A stretch of 64,000 nucleotides of DNA from Streptomyces sp. NBC_01571. Its GTDB lineage: Bacteria > Actinomycetota > Actinomycetes > Streptomycetales > Streptomycetaceae. Location: the NCBI RefSeq assembly GCF_026339875.1, contig NZ_JAPEPZ010000001.1, positions 3,658,001 through 3,722,000 of the forward strand. Direction: 5' to 3'. Made by a program: the position numbers and the translations under genes. Shown one piece after another: positions 25,155 through 33,842 of this stretch; positions within the stretch are counted from its first letter, which is position 1; each line of letters starts with the position of its first letter. The notes beneath the pieces were generated by a model that saw nothing but the letters and a program-made list of their open reading frames with translations, did not search any database and had not been told where the DNA came from.

Positions 25155-26312
25155 GTGCGCATCACGGGAATCAGCACACACGTGGTCGGGACGCCCTGGC
25201 GGAACCTGACCTACGTCCAGGTGCACACCGACGAGGGCGTCACCGGAGTCGGCGAGACCCGCATGCTGGGCCACACCGACGCGCTGATCGGCTATCTGCG
25301 GGAGGCGGAGGCCAATCACATTCTCGGTTCCGACCCGTTCGCTGTCGAGGACCTCGTCCGACGCATGAAGTACGGCGACTACGGGCGCGCCGGCGAGATC
25401 GTGATGTCGGGCATCGCCGTCATCGAGATGGCCTGCTGGGACATCAAGGGGAAGGCGCTCGGCGTCCCCGTGTGGCAGTTGCTCGGCGGCAAGGTCACCG
25501 ACCGGGTCAAGGCCTACGCGAACGGCTGGTACACGACCGAGCGGACCCCGGAGGCCTACCACAAGGCCGCTCAGGAGGTCGTCGCCCGCGGGTACCGTGC
25601 CCTCAAGATCGACCCGTTCGGCACCGGCCACTTCGAGCTCGACCACGAGGCCACGCTCTACTCCGTCTCACTCATCGAGGCGGTGCGCGACGCGATCGGC
25701 CCCGAGACCGAGCTGATGCTGGAGATGCACGGCCGTTTCTCGCCCTCGACCGCCGTCCGGCTCGCCCGCGAGCTCGCGCCCTTCAAGCCCGCGTGGCTGG
25801 AGGAGCCGGTGCCGCCGGAGAACCTGAAGGCGCTGGAGAAGGTGGCCGCCAAGGTCGACATCCCGATCGCCACCGGCGAGCGGATTCACGACCGCATCGA
25901 GTTCCGTGAGCTGTTCGAGAGCCAGGCCGTCGACGTCATCCAGCCCGACGTCGGTCATCTCGGCGGGATCTGGGAGACCAGGAAGCTGGCCGCGACCGCC
26001 GAGGCCCACTACGTGCTCGTCGCTCCGCACAACGTCGGCGGCCCGGTCCTCACCGCCGCCTCCCTCCAGGTCGGCTTCAGCACCCCCAACTTCAAGATCC
26101 TGGAACACTTCAACGACTTCGCGGACGCGGAGATCAAGAAGGTCGTGAAGGGCGCCCCGCAGGTCGTCGACGGTTACTTCGAGCTGTCCCACGAACCCGG
26201 TCTCGGTGTCGAGCTGGACGTCGACGCGGCGGCCGAGTTCCCGCAGCAGCAGGCCCGCTTCGACCTCTGGGCGGACGGCTGGGAGCAGCGCAGGCCGAAG
26301 GGGGCGCAGTGA
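25155..26312 (+). CDS. Enolase-superfamily sugar acid dehydratase (galactonate dehydratase-like)
   Basis: A 385-aa mandelate racemase/muconate lactonizing enzyme-type protein. The metal ligands and catalytic residues of acid-sugar dehydratases are visible in order: the KID motif (ALKIDPFG), LEMHGRF (acid and His), WLEEPVPPEN, ATGERIHDR, IQPDVGHLGGI and APHNVGGP (second His). The E-x-H plus distant H pattern is that of D-galactonate dehydratase (DgoD) and relatives, which make 2-keto-3-deoxy acids. The exact sugar cannot be fixed. It starts the operon 29 nt after the IclR-type operator; GTG 25155 follows AGGGGG. The downstream dehydrogenase overlaps it by 4 nt (GTGA). Confidence 0.88.
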   Translation: MRITGISTHVVGTPWRNLTYVQVHTDEGVTGVGETRMLGHTDALIGYLREAEANHILGSDPFAVEDLVRRMKYGDYGRAGEIVMSGIAVIEMACWDIKGKALGVPVWQLLGGKVTDRVKAYANGWYTTERTPEAYHKAAQEVVARGYRALKIDPFGTGHFELDHEATLYSVSLIEAVRDAIGPETELMLEMHGRFSPSTAVRLARELAPFKPAWLEEPVPPENLKALEKVAAKVDIPIATGERIHDRIEFRELFESQAVDVIQPDVGHLGGIWETRKLAATAEAHYVLVAPHNVGGPVLTAASLQVGFSTPNFKILEHFNDFADAEIKKVVKGAPQVVDGYFELSHEPGLGVELDVDAAAEFPQQQARFDLWADGWEQRRPKGAQ

Positions 26313-27313
26313 GTACCGCGGTCGTCGTCGACGCGCCGGGTGAGCACCGGCTGACCGCCCACGAGCCGGTGCCGCCGGCCGCGGGCGAGGCGCTGGTCCG
26401 GGTCCACGCCGTCGGTATCTGCGGCAGCGACCGCGAGGTGTACCAGGGCAACCGGCCCGAAGGGTATGTGCGTTATCCCCTCACCCCCGGCCACGAGTGG
26501 TCCGGGACGGTGGCGGAGGTGGGCGCCGGGGTGCCCGCCGGTCTCGTCGGCCGCAAGGTCGTCGGCGAGGGTTTCCGCAACTGCCAGGTCTGCGACCGCT
26601 GCCACGCGGGCGAGACCACGCTGTGCACGGCGGGGTACGAGGAGACGGGCTTCACCCAGCCGGGCGCGATGGCCGCCACCCTCACCCTGCCGGCCCGGCT
26701 GCTGCACGTCCTGCCGGACGACGCCGACCTGACGGCGGCGGCCCTCCTGGAGCCGGCCGCCTGTGTCGCGGCGGCCGCGCTCAAGGCGAACGCGCGACCC
26801 GGTGAACGGGTCGCGGTGGTGGGCACGGGGACGCTCGGGATGTTCGCCGTCCAGTTCCTGCGGGCGGGTTCCCCCGGGGAGCTGCTCGTCGTGGGCACCC
26901 GCCCCGACCGGGACAAGCTCTCGCGGACCTTCGGAGCCACCGACTTCCGTACGAAGGACCAGGAACTGCCCGCCGACTTCGACGTCGTCATCGAGACCGC
27001 CGGGTCCGCGTCCGCCGCGCGCACCGCCGCCTCCCTGCTCCGGCGCGGCGGACGCCTGGTCCTCACGGGCATCCCGGCGCCGGGCGCGGAGGGGCTCGAC
27101 CCCACCGACCTCGTCGTACGGCAGTTGGAGGTGCACACCGTGTTCGGGGCGCCGCCGGCGGCCTGGGCGCACACGGTGCGGGTGTTCGGCGCGGGGCTGC
27201 TCAGCCCGTTGCCGCTGGTCACGCACGAACTGCCGCTCACCGGGTTCGCCGAGGCCATCGAGTTGGCGGGGTCCGGCGATCCCGCGGTCGGCAAGGTCCT
27301 TCTGCGTCCCTAG
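26309..27313 (+). CDS. Zinc-binding medium-chain sugar/alcohol dehydrogenase
   Basis: A 334-aa MDR. Catalytic zinc ligands are in GICGSD and PGHEW, the structural zinc site is the cysteine set CQVCDRCHAGETTLC, and the nucleotide motif is GTGTLG. Related proteins oxidise sugar alcohols or sugars such as galactose or L-arabinose in De Ley-Doudoroff-type pathways. It overlaps the dehydratase gene by 4 nt, so the two are translationally coupled, and it ends 109 nt before the third gene of the operon. Whether it acts before the dehydratase (oxidising the aldose) is an inference from order and families. Confidence 0.85.
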   Translation: MSTAVVVDAPGEHRLTAHEPVPPAAGEALVRVHAVGICGSDREVYQGNRPEGYVRYPLTPGHEWSGTVAEVGAGVPAGLVGRKVVGEGFRNCQVCDRCHAGETTLCTAGYEETGFTQPGAMAATLTLPARLLHVLPDDADLTAAALLEPAACVAAAALKANARPGERVAVVGTGTLGMFAVQFLRAGSPGELLVVGTRPDRDKLSRTFGATDFRTKDQELPADFDVVIETAGSASAARTAASLLRRGGRLVLTGIPAPGAEGLDPTDLVVRQLEVHTVFGAPPAAWAHTVRVFGAGLLSPLPLVTHELPLTGFAEAIELAGSGDPAVGKVLLRP

Positions 27314-27422
27314 CCGTACGCCGGTGCGGAGTTACCTGACGGCTCCGTACCGGCGTACCACCCGGCCCCGCACGCCGAAACCCGCGAACTCCGTCCGAAA
27401 TCACGAACATGAAGGACAGCCA

Positions 27423-28391
27423 GTGACCGACCCCTCTCCCCCGGCTCCCCGTCGACCCGCCGAGCAGGCACTCGCCGCGCTCGGCCTGGGCGCGCCCGTC
27501 CTCTCCCCCGCCGACGCCTCGCCGCACAGCTTCCCGGAAGGCGGTCGCTGGCGCACCGAGGTTCCGTCCGTGGAGGGTCCCGAGGCCTTGGCCGTGGTCC
27601 TCAAGGAGTCCTCGCGGCTCGACGTTCCGATCCACCGGATCAGCCAGGGCAGCGGTGTCTGGATGCTGACCGACGCCGAGATCACCGAGATGGTCGAGGC
27701 CACCGCTTCGCGCGACATCGAGCTGTGTCTGTTCACCGGTCCACGCGGCACCTGGGACATCGGCGGTTCGGTACGCTCCGACTCCCGCGGCGGCGGACTG
27801 CGCGCCCGTGGCCACGACGCGGTGGCCGGCTGTGTCGAGGACGCCGTCAGGGCGACGGAGCTGGGCGTCAAGTGCCTGCTCGTCGCCGACGAGGGCGTGC
27901 TGTGGACGCTGCACCGGGCCCGCGTGGCCGGGATCATCCCGGCCGACACCACCCTCAAGCTCTCGGCACTCGTGGGGCCGGTCAACCCGGCCTCGTACGC
28001 GGTATACGAAAGGCTCGGCGCGGACTCCATCAACGTCCCGAGCGACCTGACGCTCGATCACCTCACGGAGATCCGTCGGGTTTCGGCCGCACCCATGGAC
28101 ATGTACATCGAAGCCCCCGACGATCTCGGCGGGTATGTCCGGATGTACGAGGTGGCCGAGCTGATCCGGCGCGGCGCACCGATCTATCTGAAGTTCGGCC
28201 TGTCCAAGGCCCCCGGGATCTACCCGTACGGCCATCACCTGCGGGATCTGACCCTGAACACCGCCCGGGAGCGGGTGCGGCGCGGCAGGCTCGCCCTGGA
28301 CCTGCTCGCACGGCACGGAGCGGACGGCGACATGGCGCCGCTCGGCTCGCGAACTCCCGGTCCGATGTCGCGTTTTGACACCTCCTCATAA
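27423..28391 (+). CDS. Unrecognised TIM-barrel-like protein (weakly U32-peptidase-like) in sugar operon
   Basis: A 322-aa soluble protein that I cannot assign to a named function. Alternating beta-alpha motifs are visible ([70 protein letters not shown]), which read as successive TIM-barrel strands. Conserved-looking charged ends (ADEG, PSD, EAPDD, KFG) could form an active site. The U32 peptidase family is the nearest I can suggest. GTG 27423 follows AAGGACAGCC. Its location between dehydrogenase and ABC transporter, in the slot where an aldolase for 2-keto-3-deoxy acids is expected, makes it a candidate for that step or for substrate modification. Confidence 0.6.
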   Translation: MTDPSPPAPRRPAEQALAALGLGAPVLSPADASPHSFPEGGRWRTEVPSVEGPEALAVVLKESSRLDVPIHRISQGSGVWMLTDAEITEMVEATASRDIELCLFTGPRGTWDIGGSVRSDSRGGGLRARGHDAVAGCVEDAVRATELGVKCLLVADEGVLWTLHRARVAGIIPADTTLKLSALVGPVNPASYAVYERLGADSINVPSDLTLDHLTEIRRVSAAPMDMYIEAPDDLGGYVRMYEVAELIRRGAPIYLKFGLSKAPGIYPYGHHLRDLTLNTARERVRRGRLALDLLARHGADGDMAPLGSRTPGPMSRFDTSS

Positions 28392-28406
28392 CGTTCCGAC
28401 TAACTC
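28375..28406 (+). promoter_or_regulatory. Possible internal promoter before chvE
   Basis: TTGACA at 28375-28380 lies inside the 3' end of the preceding gene, with no clear -10 box (GACTAA at 28398 is the best). The following 145-bp leader is AT-rich. It could provide extra transcription of the transporter genes. Confidence 0.3.
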
Positions 28407-28536
28407 CCCTTCACAAAAGCCGACACGGCCGCGCACAATCCCACACACCTCTCCTCGGTCTTTTCTTCGCACCGCCCCACGGAGCGTCCCCGCATCGCGA
28501 GGCGGAGCCCGGTCCACGACATCAAGGAAGATGATC

Positions 28537-29649
28537 ATGCGCAATCGCAGAGCCGTCCTCACCGCCATAGCCGGCGCCGCGTCCCTCGCGCTGTCCCTGT
28601 CCGCCTGCGGCCAGAGCAGCGATGGAGGCAGCAAGAGCGACAGCAAGGACATCAAGGGCGCCACCATCGGCATCTCGATGCCGACCAAGTCCTCCGAGCG
28701 CTGGATCGGGGACGGCAACAACGTGGTCAAGGACCTTCAGTCCAAGGGGTACAAGACCAAGCTGGCCTTCGGTGAGGACGACCCGGACCAGCAGGTCTCG
28801 CAGATCGAGAACATGATCACGCAGGGCGTGAAGGCCCTGATCATCGCGGCCATCGACAACAAGTCGATGAACAACGTGCTCCAGCAGGCCGCCGACGCCA
28901 AGATCCCGGTGATCTCCTACGACCGCCTCATCCTCGGCACCAAGAACGTCGACTACTACGCGTCGTTCGACAACACCAAGGTCGGTGAGCTGCAGGCCGG
29001 TTACATCGTCGACAAGCTCGGCCTGAAGGACGGCAGCAAGAAGGGCCCGTTCAACATCGAGCTGTTCGCCGGCTCGAACGACGACAACAACACGAAGTAC
29101 TTCTTCCAGGGCGCGATGAGCGTTCTGCAGCCGTACATCGACAAGAAGCAGCTCGTCGTCAAGTCCGGCCAGACCCAGCTGAACCAGGTCACCACGCTGC
29201 GCTGGGACGGCGGCACCGCGCAGAAGCGCATGGACGACATCCTCACCTCGGCGTACAAGACGGCCCACGTCGACGCGGTGCTCTCGCCCTACGACGGCAT
29301 CTCCATCGGCATCCTCTCGTCGCTGAAGTCGGACGACTACGGCTCCAAGAGCAAGCCGCTGCCGATCGTGTCCGGCCAGGACGCCGAGCTCGCGTCGGTG
29401 AAGTCGATCATCGCGGGCGAGCAGACGATGACCGTCTACAAGGACACCCGCAAGCTGGCGACGGTGGCCTCGAACATGGTCGACGCGGCGCTCAAGGGCA
29501 AGAAGCCCGAGATCAACGACGACAAGACCTACGACAACGGCACCAAGGTCGTCCCCGCGTACCTGCTGCAGCCGGTCAGCGTCGACAAGACCAACTACGA
29601 GAAGGAACTCGTCGCCACCGGCTACTACAAGGACAGCGACCTCAAGTAA
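28537..29649 (+). CDS. chvE: Multiple-monosaccharide ABC transporter, substrate-binding lipoprotein
   Basis: A 370-aa lipoprotein: twin-Arg-like MRNRR, hydrophobic core and lipobox LSAC (C24), then the periplasmic-binding fold of the ChvE/xylose-arabinose type ([26 protein letters not shown] and GNNDD-like [11 protein letters not shown]). ChvE binds several aldoses, chiefly arabinose, galactose and glucose. ATG 28537 was chosen over ATG 28531 because AAGGAAG then lies 6 nt upstream. It is followed by its ATPase and permease in the standard order, and the dehydratase operon precedes it. The protein would sit in the outer leaflet of the membrane. Confidence 0.93.
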   Translation: MRNRRAVLTAIAGAASLALSLSACGQSSDGGSKSDSKDIKGATIGISMPTKSSERWIGDGNNVVKDLQSKGYKTKLAFGEDDPDQQVSQIENMITQGVKALIIAAIDNKSMNNVLQQAADAKIPVISYDRLILGTKNVDYYASFDNTKVGELQAGYIVDKLGLKDGSKKGPFNIELFAGSNDDNNTKYFFQGAMSVLQPYIDKKQLVVKSGQTQLNQVTTLRWDGGTAQKRMDDILTSAYKTAHVDAVLSPYDGISIGILSSLKSDDYGSKSKPLPIVSGQDAELASVKSIIAGEQTMTVYKDTRKLATVASNMVDAALKGKKPEINDDKTYDNGTKVVPAYLLQPVSVDKTNYEKELVATGYYKDSDLK

Positions 29650-29681
29650 CCGCCACCTCCTAGTGATTGGAAGGCACGACC

Positions 29682-31232
29682 ATGGCGGGACCCGTCCTGG
29701 AAATGCGCTCGATCGTCAAGACCTTTCCCGGCGTCAAGGCGCTGTCGGACGTCACTCTGACCGTCCAGCAGGGCGAGGTCCATGCCATCTGCGGGGAGAA
29801 CGGCGCCGGCAAGTCGACCTTGATGAAGGTCCTCTCCGGCGTTCACCCGCACGGGAGTTACGAAGGGGACATCCTCTTCGAGTCGGAGGTCTGCACGTTC
29901 AAGGACATCAGGGCCAGTGAGCAGCGCGGCATCGTGATCATCCACCAGGAGCTGGCCCTGGTGCCCTACCTCTCCATCGCGGAGAACATCTTCCTCGGCA
30001 ACGAGCACGCCACCCGTGGGCTCATCAGCTGGACCGAGACGCTGCGGCACGCCTCCGAGCTGCTGCGGCGGGTCGGGCTCGACGAGAACCCGCAGACCCG
30101 CGTCGCCGACATCGGCGTGGGCAAGCAGCAGCTCGTCGAGATCGCGAAGGCGCTGTCGAAGAAGGTGAAGCTGCTCATCCTGGACGAGCCGACCGCCGCC
30201 CTGAACGACGAGGACAGCGGCAAACTCCTGGACCTCATCCTGGAGTTGAAGAACCAGGGCATGACCTCGATCATCATTTCCCACAAGCTGAACGAGATCG
30301 AGCGGGTCGCGGACTCGGTGACCATCCTGCGCGACGGCCGGACCATCGAGACGCTCGACGTGAAGGCCGCGGAGACCACCGAGGACCGGATCATCAGCGG
30401 CATGGTCGGACGCGACCTCGAGCACCGCTTCCCGGAGCGGACACCGCACCACCCCGAGGAGGGCGCCGCGCCCGCCCTGGAGATCCGCGACTGGACCGTG
30501 TTCCACCCGATCGACCAGCAGCGCAAGGTGGTCGACGACGTGTCGATCTCCGTACGGCGCGGTGAGATCGTCGGCATCGCCGGGCTCATGGGCGCCGGGC
30601 GCACCGAACTGGCGATGAACGTCTTCGGGCGCGCCTACGGCCGCTACGCGGGCGGCACGGTGCTCAGGGACGGCAAGGAGATCCGGACGAAGACCGTGTC
30701 CGAGGCGGTCGGGCACGGGATCGCGTACGTCACCGAGGACCGCAAGCACTACGGCCTCAACCTCATCGACACGATCAACCGCAACATCACGCTCAGCGCC
30801 CTGGACAAGGTCGCCAAGCGCGGGATCGTCGACGAGCACGAGGAGCGGCAGGTCTCCGAGGGCTTCCGCAAGTCGATGAACATCAAGGCACCCACGGTGT
30901 TCGAGCCGGTGGGCAAGCTGTCGGGCGGCAACCAGCAGAAGGTCGTCCTGAGCAAGTGGATCTTCGCGGGCCCGGAGGTGCTGATCCTGGACGAGCCGAC
31001 CCGCGGGATCGACGTGGGCGCCAAGTTCGAGATCTACACGGTCATCGACAAACTGGCGGCCGAGGGCAAGGCGGTCGTCTTCATCTCCTCCGAGCTGCCC
31101 GAGCTGCTCGGCATGTGCGACCGCATCTACACGATGGCAGCGGGACGGCTGACCGGTGAGTTCTCGCGGGCGGAGGCCTCGCAGGAAACGCTGATGCGTC
31201 AGATGACGAAGGACAAAGAGGTAACGCGATGA
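29682..31232 (+). CDS. mmsA: Multiple-monosaccharide ABC transporter, ATPase (two ABC domains)
   Basis: A 516-aa tandem ATPase. Domain 1: Walker [10 protein letters not shown], signature-like [11 protein letters not shown], Walker [12 protein letters not shown]. Domain 2: GLMGAGRTE in place of a proper Walker [12 protein letters not shown] and [11 protein letters not shown]. The degenerate second Walker A is normal for this sugar-importer family. ATG 29682 is preceded by TTGGAAGG; a TTG at 29667 is also in frame. It overlaps the permease start by 4 nt (ATGA), so translation is coupled. Confidence 0.95.
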   Translation: MAGPVLEMRSIVKTFPGVKALSDVTLTVQQGEVHAICGENGAGKSTLMKVLSGVHPHGSYEGDILFESEVCTFKDIRASEQRGIVIIHQELALVPYLSIAENIFLGNEHATRGLISWTETLRHASELLRRVGLDENPQTRVADIGVGKQQLVEIAKALSKKVKLLILDEPTAALNDEDSGKLLDLILELKNQGMTSIIISHKLNEIERVADSVTILRDGRTIETLDVKAAETTEDRIISGMVGRDLEHRFPERTPHHPEEGAAPALEIRDWTVFHPIDQQRKVVDDVSISVRRGEIVGIAGLMGAGRTELAMNVFGRAYGRYAGGTVLRDGKEIRTKTVSEAVGHGIAYVTEDRKHYGLNLIDTINRNITLSALDKVAKRGIVDEHEERQVSEGFRKSMNIKAPTVFEPVGKLSGGNQQKVVLSKWIFAGPEVLILDEPTRGIDVGAKFEIYTVIDKLAAEGKAVVFISSELPELLGMCDRIYTMAAGRLTGEFSRAEASQETLMRQMTKDKEVTR

Positions 31233-32476
31233 GCACGGATGTGACCGCCAAGACGCCGGCCCCCGCGCCGCCGGGAAAGAGCGGATCGGCCGCCGGGGGT
31301 GAGGGTCTGCTGCAGCTGCTCCTCGACGGCATGCGCCGCAACATGCGGCAGTACGGCATGCTGTTCGCCCTCGGTCTGATCGTGGTGCTGTTCGCCGTGT
31401 GGACCGACGGCGACCTGCTGCTGCCGCGCAACGTCTCCAACCTGGTCCTGCAGAACAGCTACATCCTGATCCTCGCGATCGGCATGATGCTCGTCATCAT
31501 CGCGGGCCACATCGACCTGTCGGTCGGCTCGCTGACGGCGTTCGTGGGCGCGATCGGCGCCGTGCTGATGGTCAACCACAACCTCTCCTGGCCGCTCGCC
31601 CTGGTGCTGTGCCTGGCCATCGGCGCGGCCGCGGGCGCCGCGCAGGGCTTCCTCATCGCGTATCTCGGCATACCGTCGTTCATCGTGACCCTGGCGGGCA
31701 TGCTGACCTTCCGCGGTCTGACCGAGATCTTCCTCAAGGGCCAGACGATCGGCCCGTTCCCCGAGGGTCTGCAGAAGGTCGCCAACAGCTTCCTGCCCGA
31801 GGTCGGGCCCGACACGAACTACCACAACCTCACGCTGCTGCTCGGTATCGCCCTGATCGCCTTCGTGGTGTTCCAGGAGGTCCGCGACCGCAAGCGGCAG
31901 CAGGAGTTCTCGCTCGGCGTCCTGCCCAGGAACCTCTTCCTGCTCAAGCTCGTCGCGCTGATCGCCGCCGTACTCACGGTCACCATGCTGCTCGCCAGTT
32001 ACAAGGGCGCGCCGGTGGTCCTGCTGATCCTCGGCGTCCTGGTCGCCGGCTTCGGCTACCTGATGCGCAACGCGGTCATCGGCCGCCACATCTACGCGAT
32101 CGGCGGCAACCTCCCGGCGGCGAAGCTGTCGGGCGTGAAGGACAAGAAGGTCACCTTCCTGGTCTTCCTGAACATGGGCATGCTCGCGGCCCTGGCGGGT
32201 CTGGTCTTCGCCGCCCGCTTCAACGCGGCCTCGCCCAAGGCCGGTCTGAACTTCGAACTCGAAGCGATCGCGGCCTCGTTCATCGGCGGCGCGTCGATGA
32301 GCGGCGGCGTGGGCACGGTCCTCGGCGCGATCATCGGTGGTCTCGTCCTGGGCGTGCTGAACAACGGCATGAACCTCGTCGGCATCGGCAGCGACTGGCA
32401 GCAGGTCATCAAGGGTCTGGTACTGCTGGCCGCGGTCGGGTTCGACGTATGGAACAAGCGCAAGGTCGGTTCGTAA
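31229..32476 (+). CDS. mmsB: Multiple-monosaccharide ABC transporter, permease
   Basis: A 415-aa BPD_transp_2-type permease with about ten membrane segments. Typical sequences are [11 protein letters not shown] near residue 90 and [12 protein letters not shown] then [11 protein letters not shown](V)GTVLGA toward the end. Together with ChvE and MmsA it imports aldoses. The N terminus is a Gly/Pro-rich cytoplasmic leader of about 35 residues. It ends with a GC-rich hairpin with a TTCG loop, 9 nt after the stop. Confidence 0.94.
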   Translation: MSTDVTAKTPAPAPPGKSGSAAGGEGLLQLLLDGMRRNMRQYGMLFALGLIVVLFAVWTDGDLLLPRNVSNLVLQNSYILILAIGMMLVIIAGHIDLSVGSLTAFVGAIGAVLMVNHNLSWPLALVLCLAIGAAAGAAQGFLIAYLGIPSFIVTLAGMLTFRGLTEIFLKGQTIGPFPEGLQKVANSFLPEVGPDTNYHNLTLLLGIALIAFVVFQEVRDRKRQQEFSLGVLPRNLFLLKLVALIAAVLTVTMLLASYKGAPVVLLILGVLVAGFGYLMRNAVIGRHIYAIGGNLPAAKLSGVKDKKVTFLVFLNMGMLAALAGLVFAARFNAASPKAGLNFELEAIAASFIGGASMSGGVGTVLGAIIGGLVLGVLNNGMNLVGIGSDWQQVIKGLVLLAAVGFDVWNKRKVGS

Positions 32477-32484
32477 GTCGCTAG

Positions 32485-32506
32485 GGCCCCCACTTCGGTG
32501 GGGGCC
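32485..32506 (+). terminator. Hairpin with TTCG tetraloop after mmsB
   Basis: GGCCCCCAC-TTCG-GTGGGGGCC is a perfect 9-bp stem closed by a UUCG tetraloop and followed by TTCAACTT. It lies only 28 bp before the next gene, so it may only attenuate, or it may protect the 3' end of the transporter mRNA. Confidence 0.7.
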
Positions 32507-32533
32507 TTCAACTTCCACTGCAGGAGCCGTCAT

Positions 32534-33682
32534 ATGGAAACCAGCAGACGAACGATCATCGCCGCGGCGGCCGCCGCGGGCGTCACCGCCGCCACGGTCG
32601 GCACCGCACACGCCGGCACCGGGGGCGGGAAGCCGGTGAAGGAGCTCTTCGGCAGGCTCGCCGACGGCACGAAGGTCCACCGCTGGTCGCTGGAGAACGG
32701 CGGCACACGTCTGAAGGTCATCTCCTACGGCGGGATCGTCCAGTCGCTGGAGATCCCCGACCGGCACGGACGCTACGCGAACGTCTCCCTCGGGTACGAC
32801 AACCTGGCGTCGTACGTCGCCGGCACGACGTTCTTCGGGGCGACGATCGGCCGCTACGGCAACCGCATAGCGGGCGGCCGCTTCACCCTCGACGGCAAGG
32901 CCTACCAGCTCTCCGTCAACGACGGCGTGAACAGCCTGCACGGCGGGGCCAAGGGCTTCAACACCAAGGTCTGGGACATCGAGGGCTTCACCTCCGGCTC
33001 CGATGTCGGCCTGCACCTGCACTACACCAGCATCGACGGCGAGATGGGCTACCCGGGCACGCTCAGGGTGAAGGTCACCTACACCCTCACCCGGCACGGC
33101 GACTGGCGCATCGACTACGAGGCCACCACCGACAAGGCCACGGTCGTCAACCTCACCAACCACACGTACTACAACCTCGCCGGTGAGGGCCGCGGTGGCA
33201 TCTACGACCACGAACTCACCCTGGCCGCACGACGCTTCACACCCACCGACGCAGGTCTGATCCCCACCGGCGAGCTGGCCGGGGTCGCGGGCACCCCCTT
33301 CGACTTCCGGCGCGCCAAGCCGATCGGCCGCGACATCCGGGCCGGCCACCCCCAGCTGGTCACCGCCAAGGGCTTCGACCACAACTGGGTGCTCGACAAG
33401 GGCGTCACCGCCCGGCCCGAGCACATCGCCACCCTGCGCGACCCGGGCTCCGGCCGCACGCTGAAGATCGCGACCGACCAGCCCGGCGTGCAGTTCTACT
33501 CGGGCAACTTCCTGGACGGCACCCTGGTGGGCACCTCCGGGCACACCTACCGGCAGGGCGACGGCATGTGCCTGGAGACCCAGCACTTCCCGGACTCCCC
33601 GAACCATCCCTCGTTCCCCTCGACGGTGCTGCGCCCGGGGCGGACGTACCGCACGACGACGGTGCACTCCTTCGGGGCGTGA
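32534..33682 (+). CDS. Exported aldose 1-epimerase (Tat signal)
   Basis: A 382-aa mutarotase with the Tat motif SRRTII at residues 4-9 and a cleavage-like AHA near 25. The catalytic domain shows GRYGNRIAGG, NLTNHTYYNL (His) and LETQHFPDSPN (Glu). Outside the cell it would speed anomer equilibration of sugar released by hydrolases such as the GH35 enzyme at 39120, so that ChvE can capture the right form. ATG 32534 follows CAGGAGCC. A GC hairpin separates it from mmsB but the orientation and short gap suggest partial cotranscription. Confidence 0.92.
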   Translation: METSRRTIIAAAAAAGVTAATVGTAHAGTGGGKPVKELFGRLADGTKVHRWSLENGGTRLKVISYGGIVQSLEIPDRHGRYANVSLGYDNLASYVAGTTFFGATIGRYGNRIAGGRFTLDGKAYQLSVNDGVNSLHGGAKGFNTKVWDIEGFTSGSDVGLHLHYTSIDGEMGYPGTLRVKVTYTLTRHGDWRIDYEATTDKATVVNLTNHTYYNLAGEGRGGIYDHELTLAARRFTPTDAGLIPTGELAGVAGTPFDFRRAKPIGRDIRAGHPQLVTAKGFDHNWVLDKGVTARPEHIATLRDPGSGRTLKIATDQPGVQFYSGNFLDGTLVGTSGHTYRQGDGMCLETQHFPDSPNHPSFPSTVLRPGRTYRTTTVHSFGA

Positions 33683-33763
33683 CACCCCGAGGGTCCGGCG
33701 CCGGACGCCGTCGAGGGCCGTGAGGTTGCCCCAGCGCGCGGACCCTCACCGGATCCTCACGAG

Positions 33764-33793
33764 TTGAACAGCGCCACTCCTCTCTCCGTATGA
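33764..33793 (+). promoter_or_regulatory. Possible promoter of the aminotransferase gene
   Basis: TTGAAC, an 18-bp spacer and GTATGA (or TATGAA at 19 bp) stand about 50 nt before ATG 33843. The fit is moderate. Confidence 0.35.
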
Positions 33794-33842
33794 AGGGTCG
33801 GCCCGTGTTCCCCCGCACGGGCCACCCAGAGACGGAGGTTCC

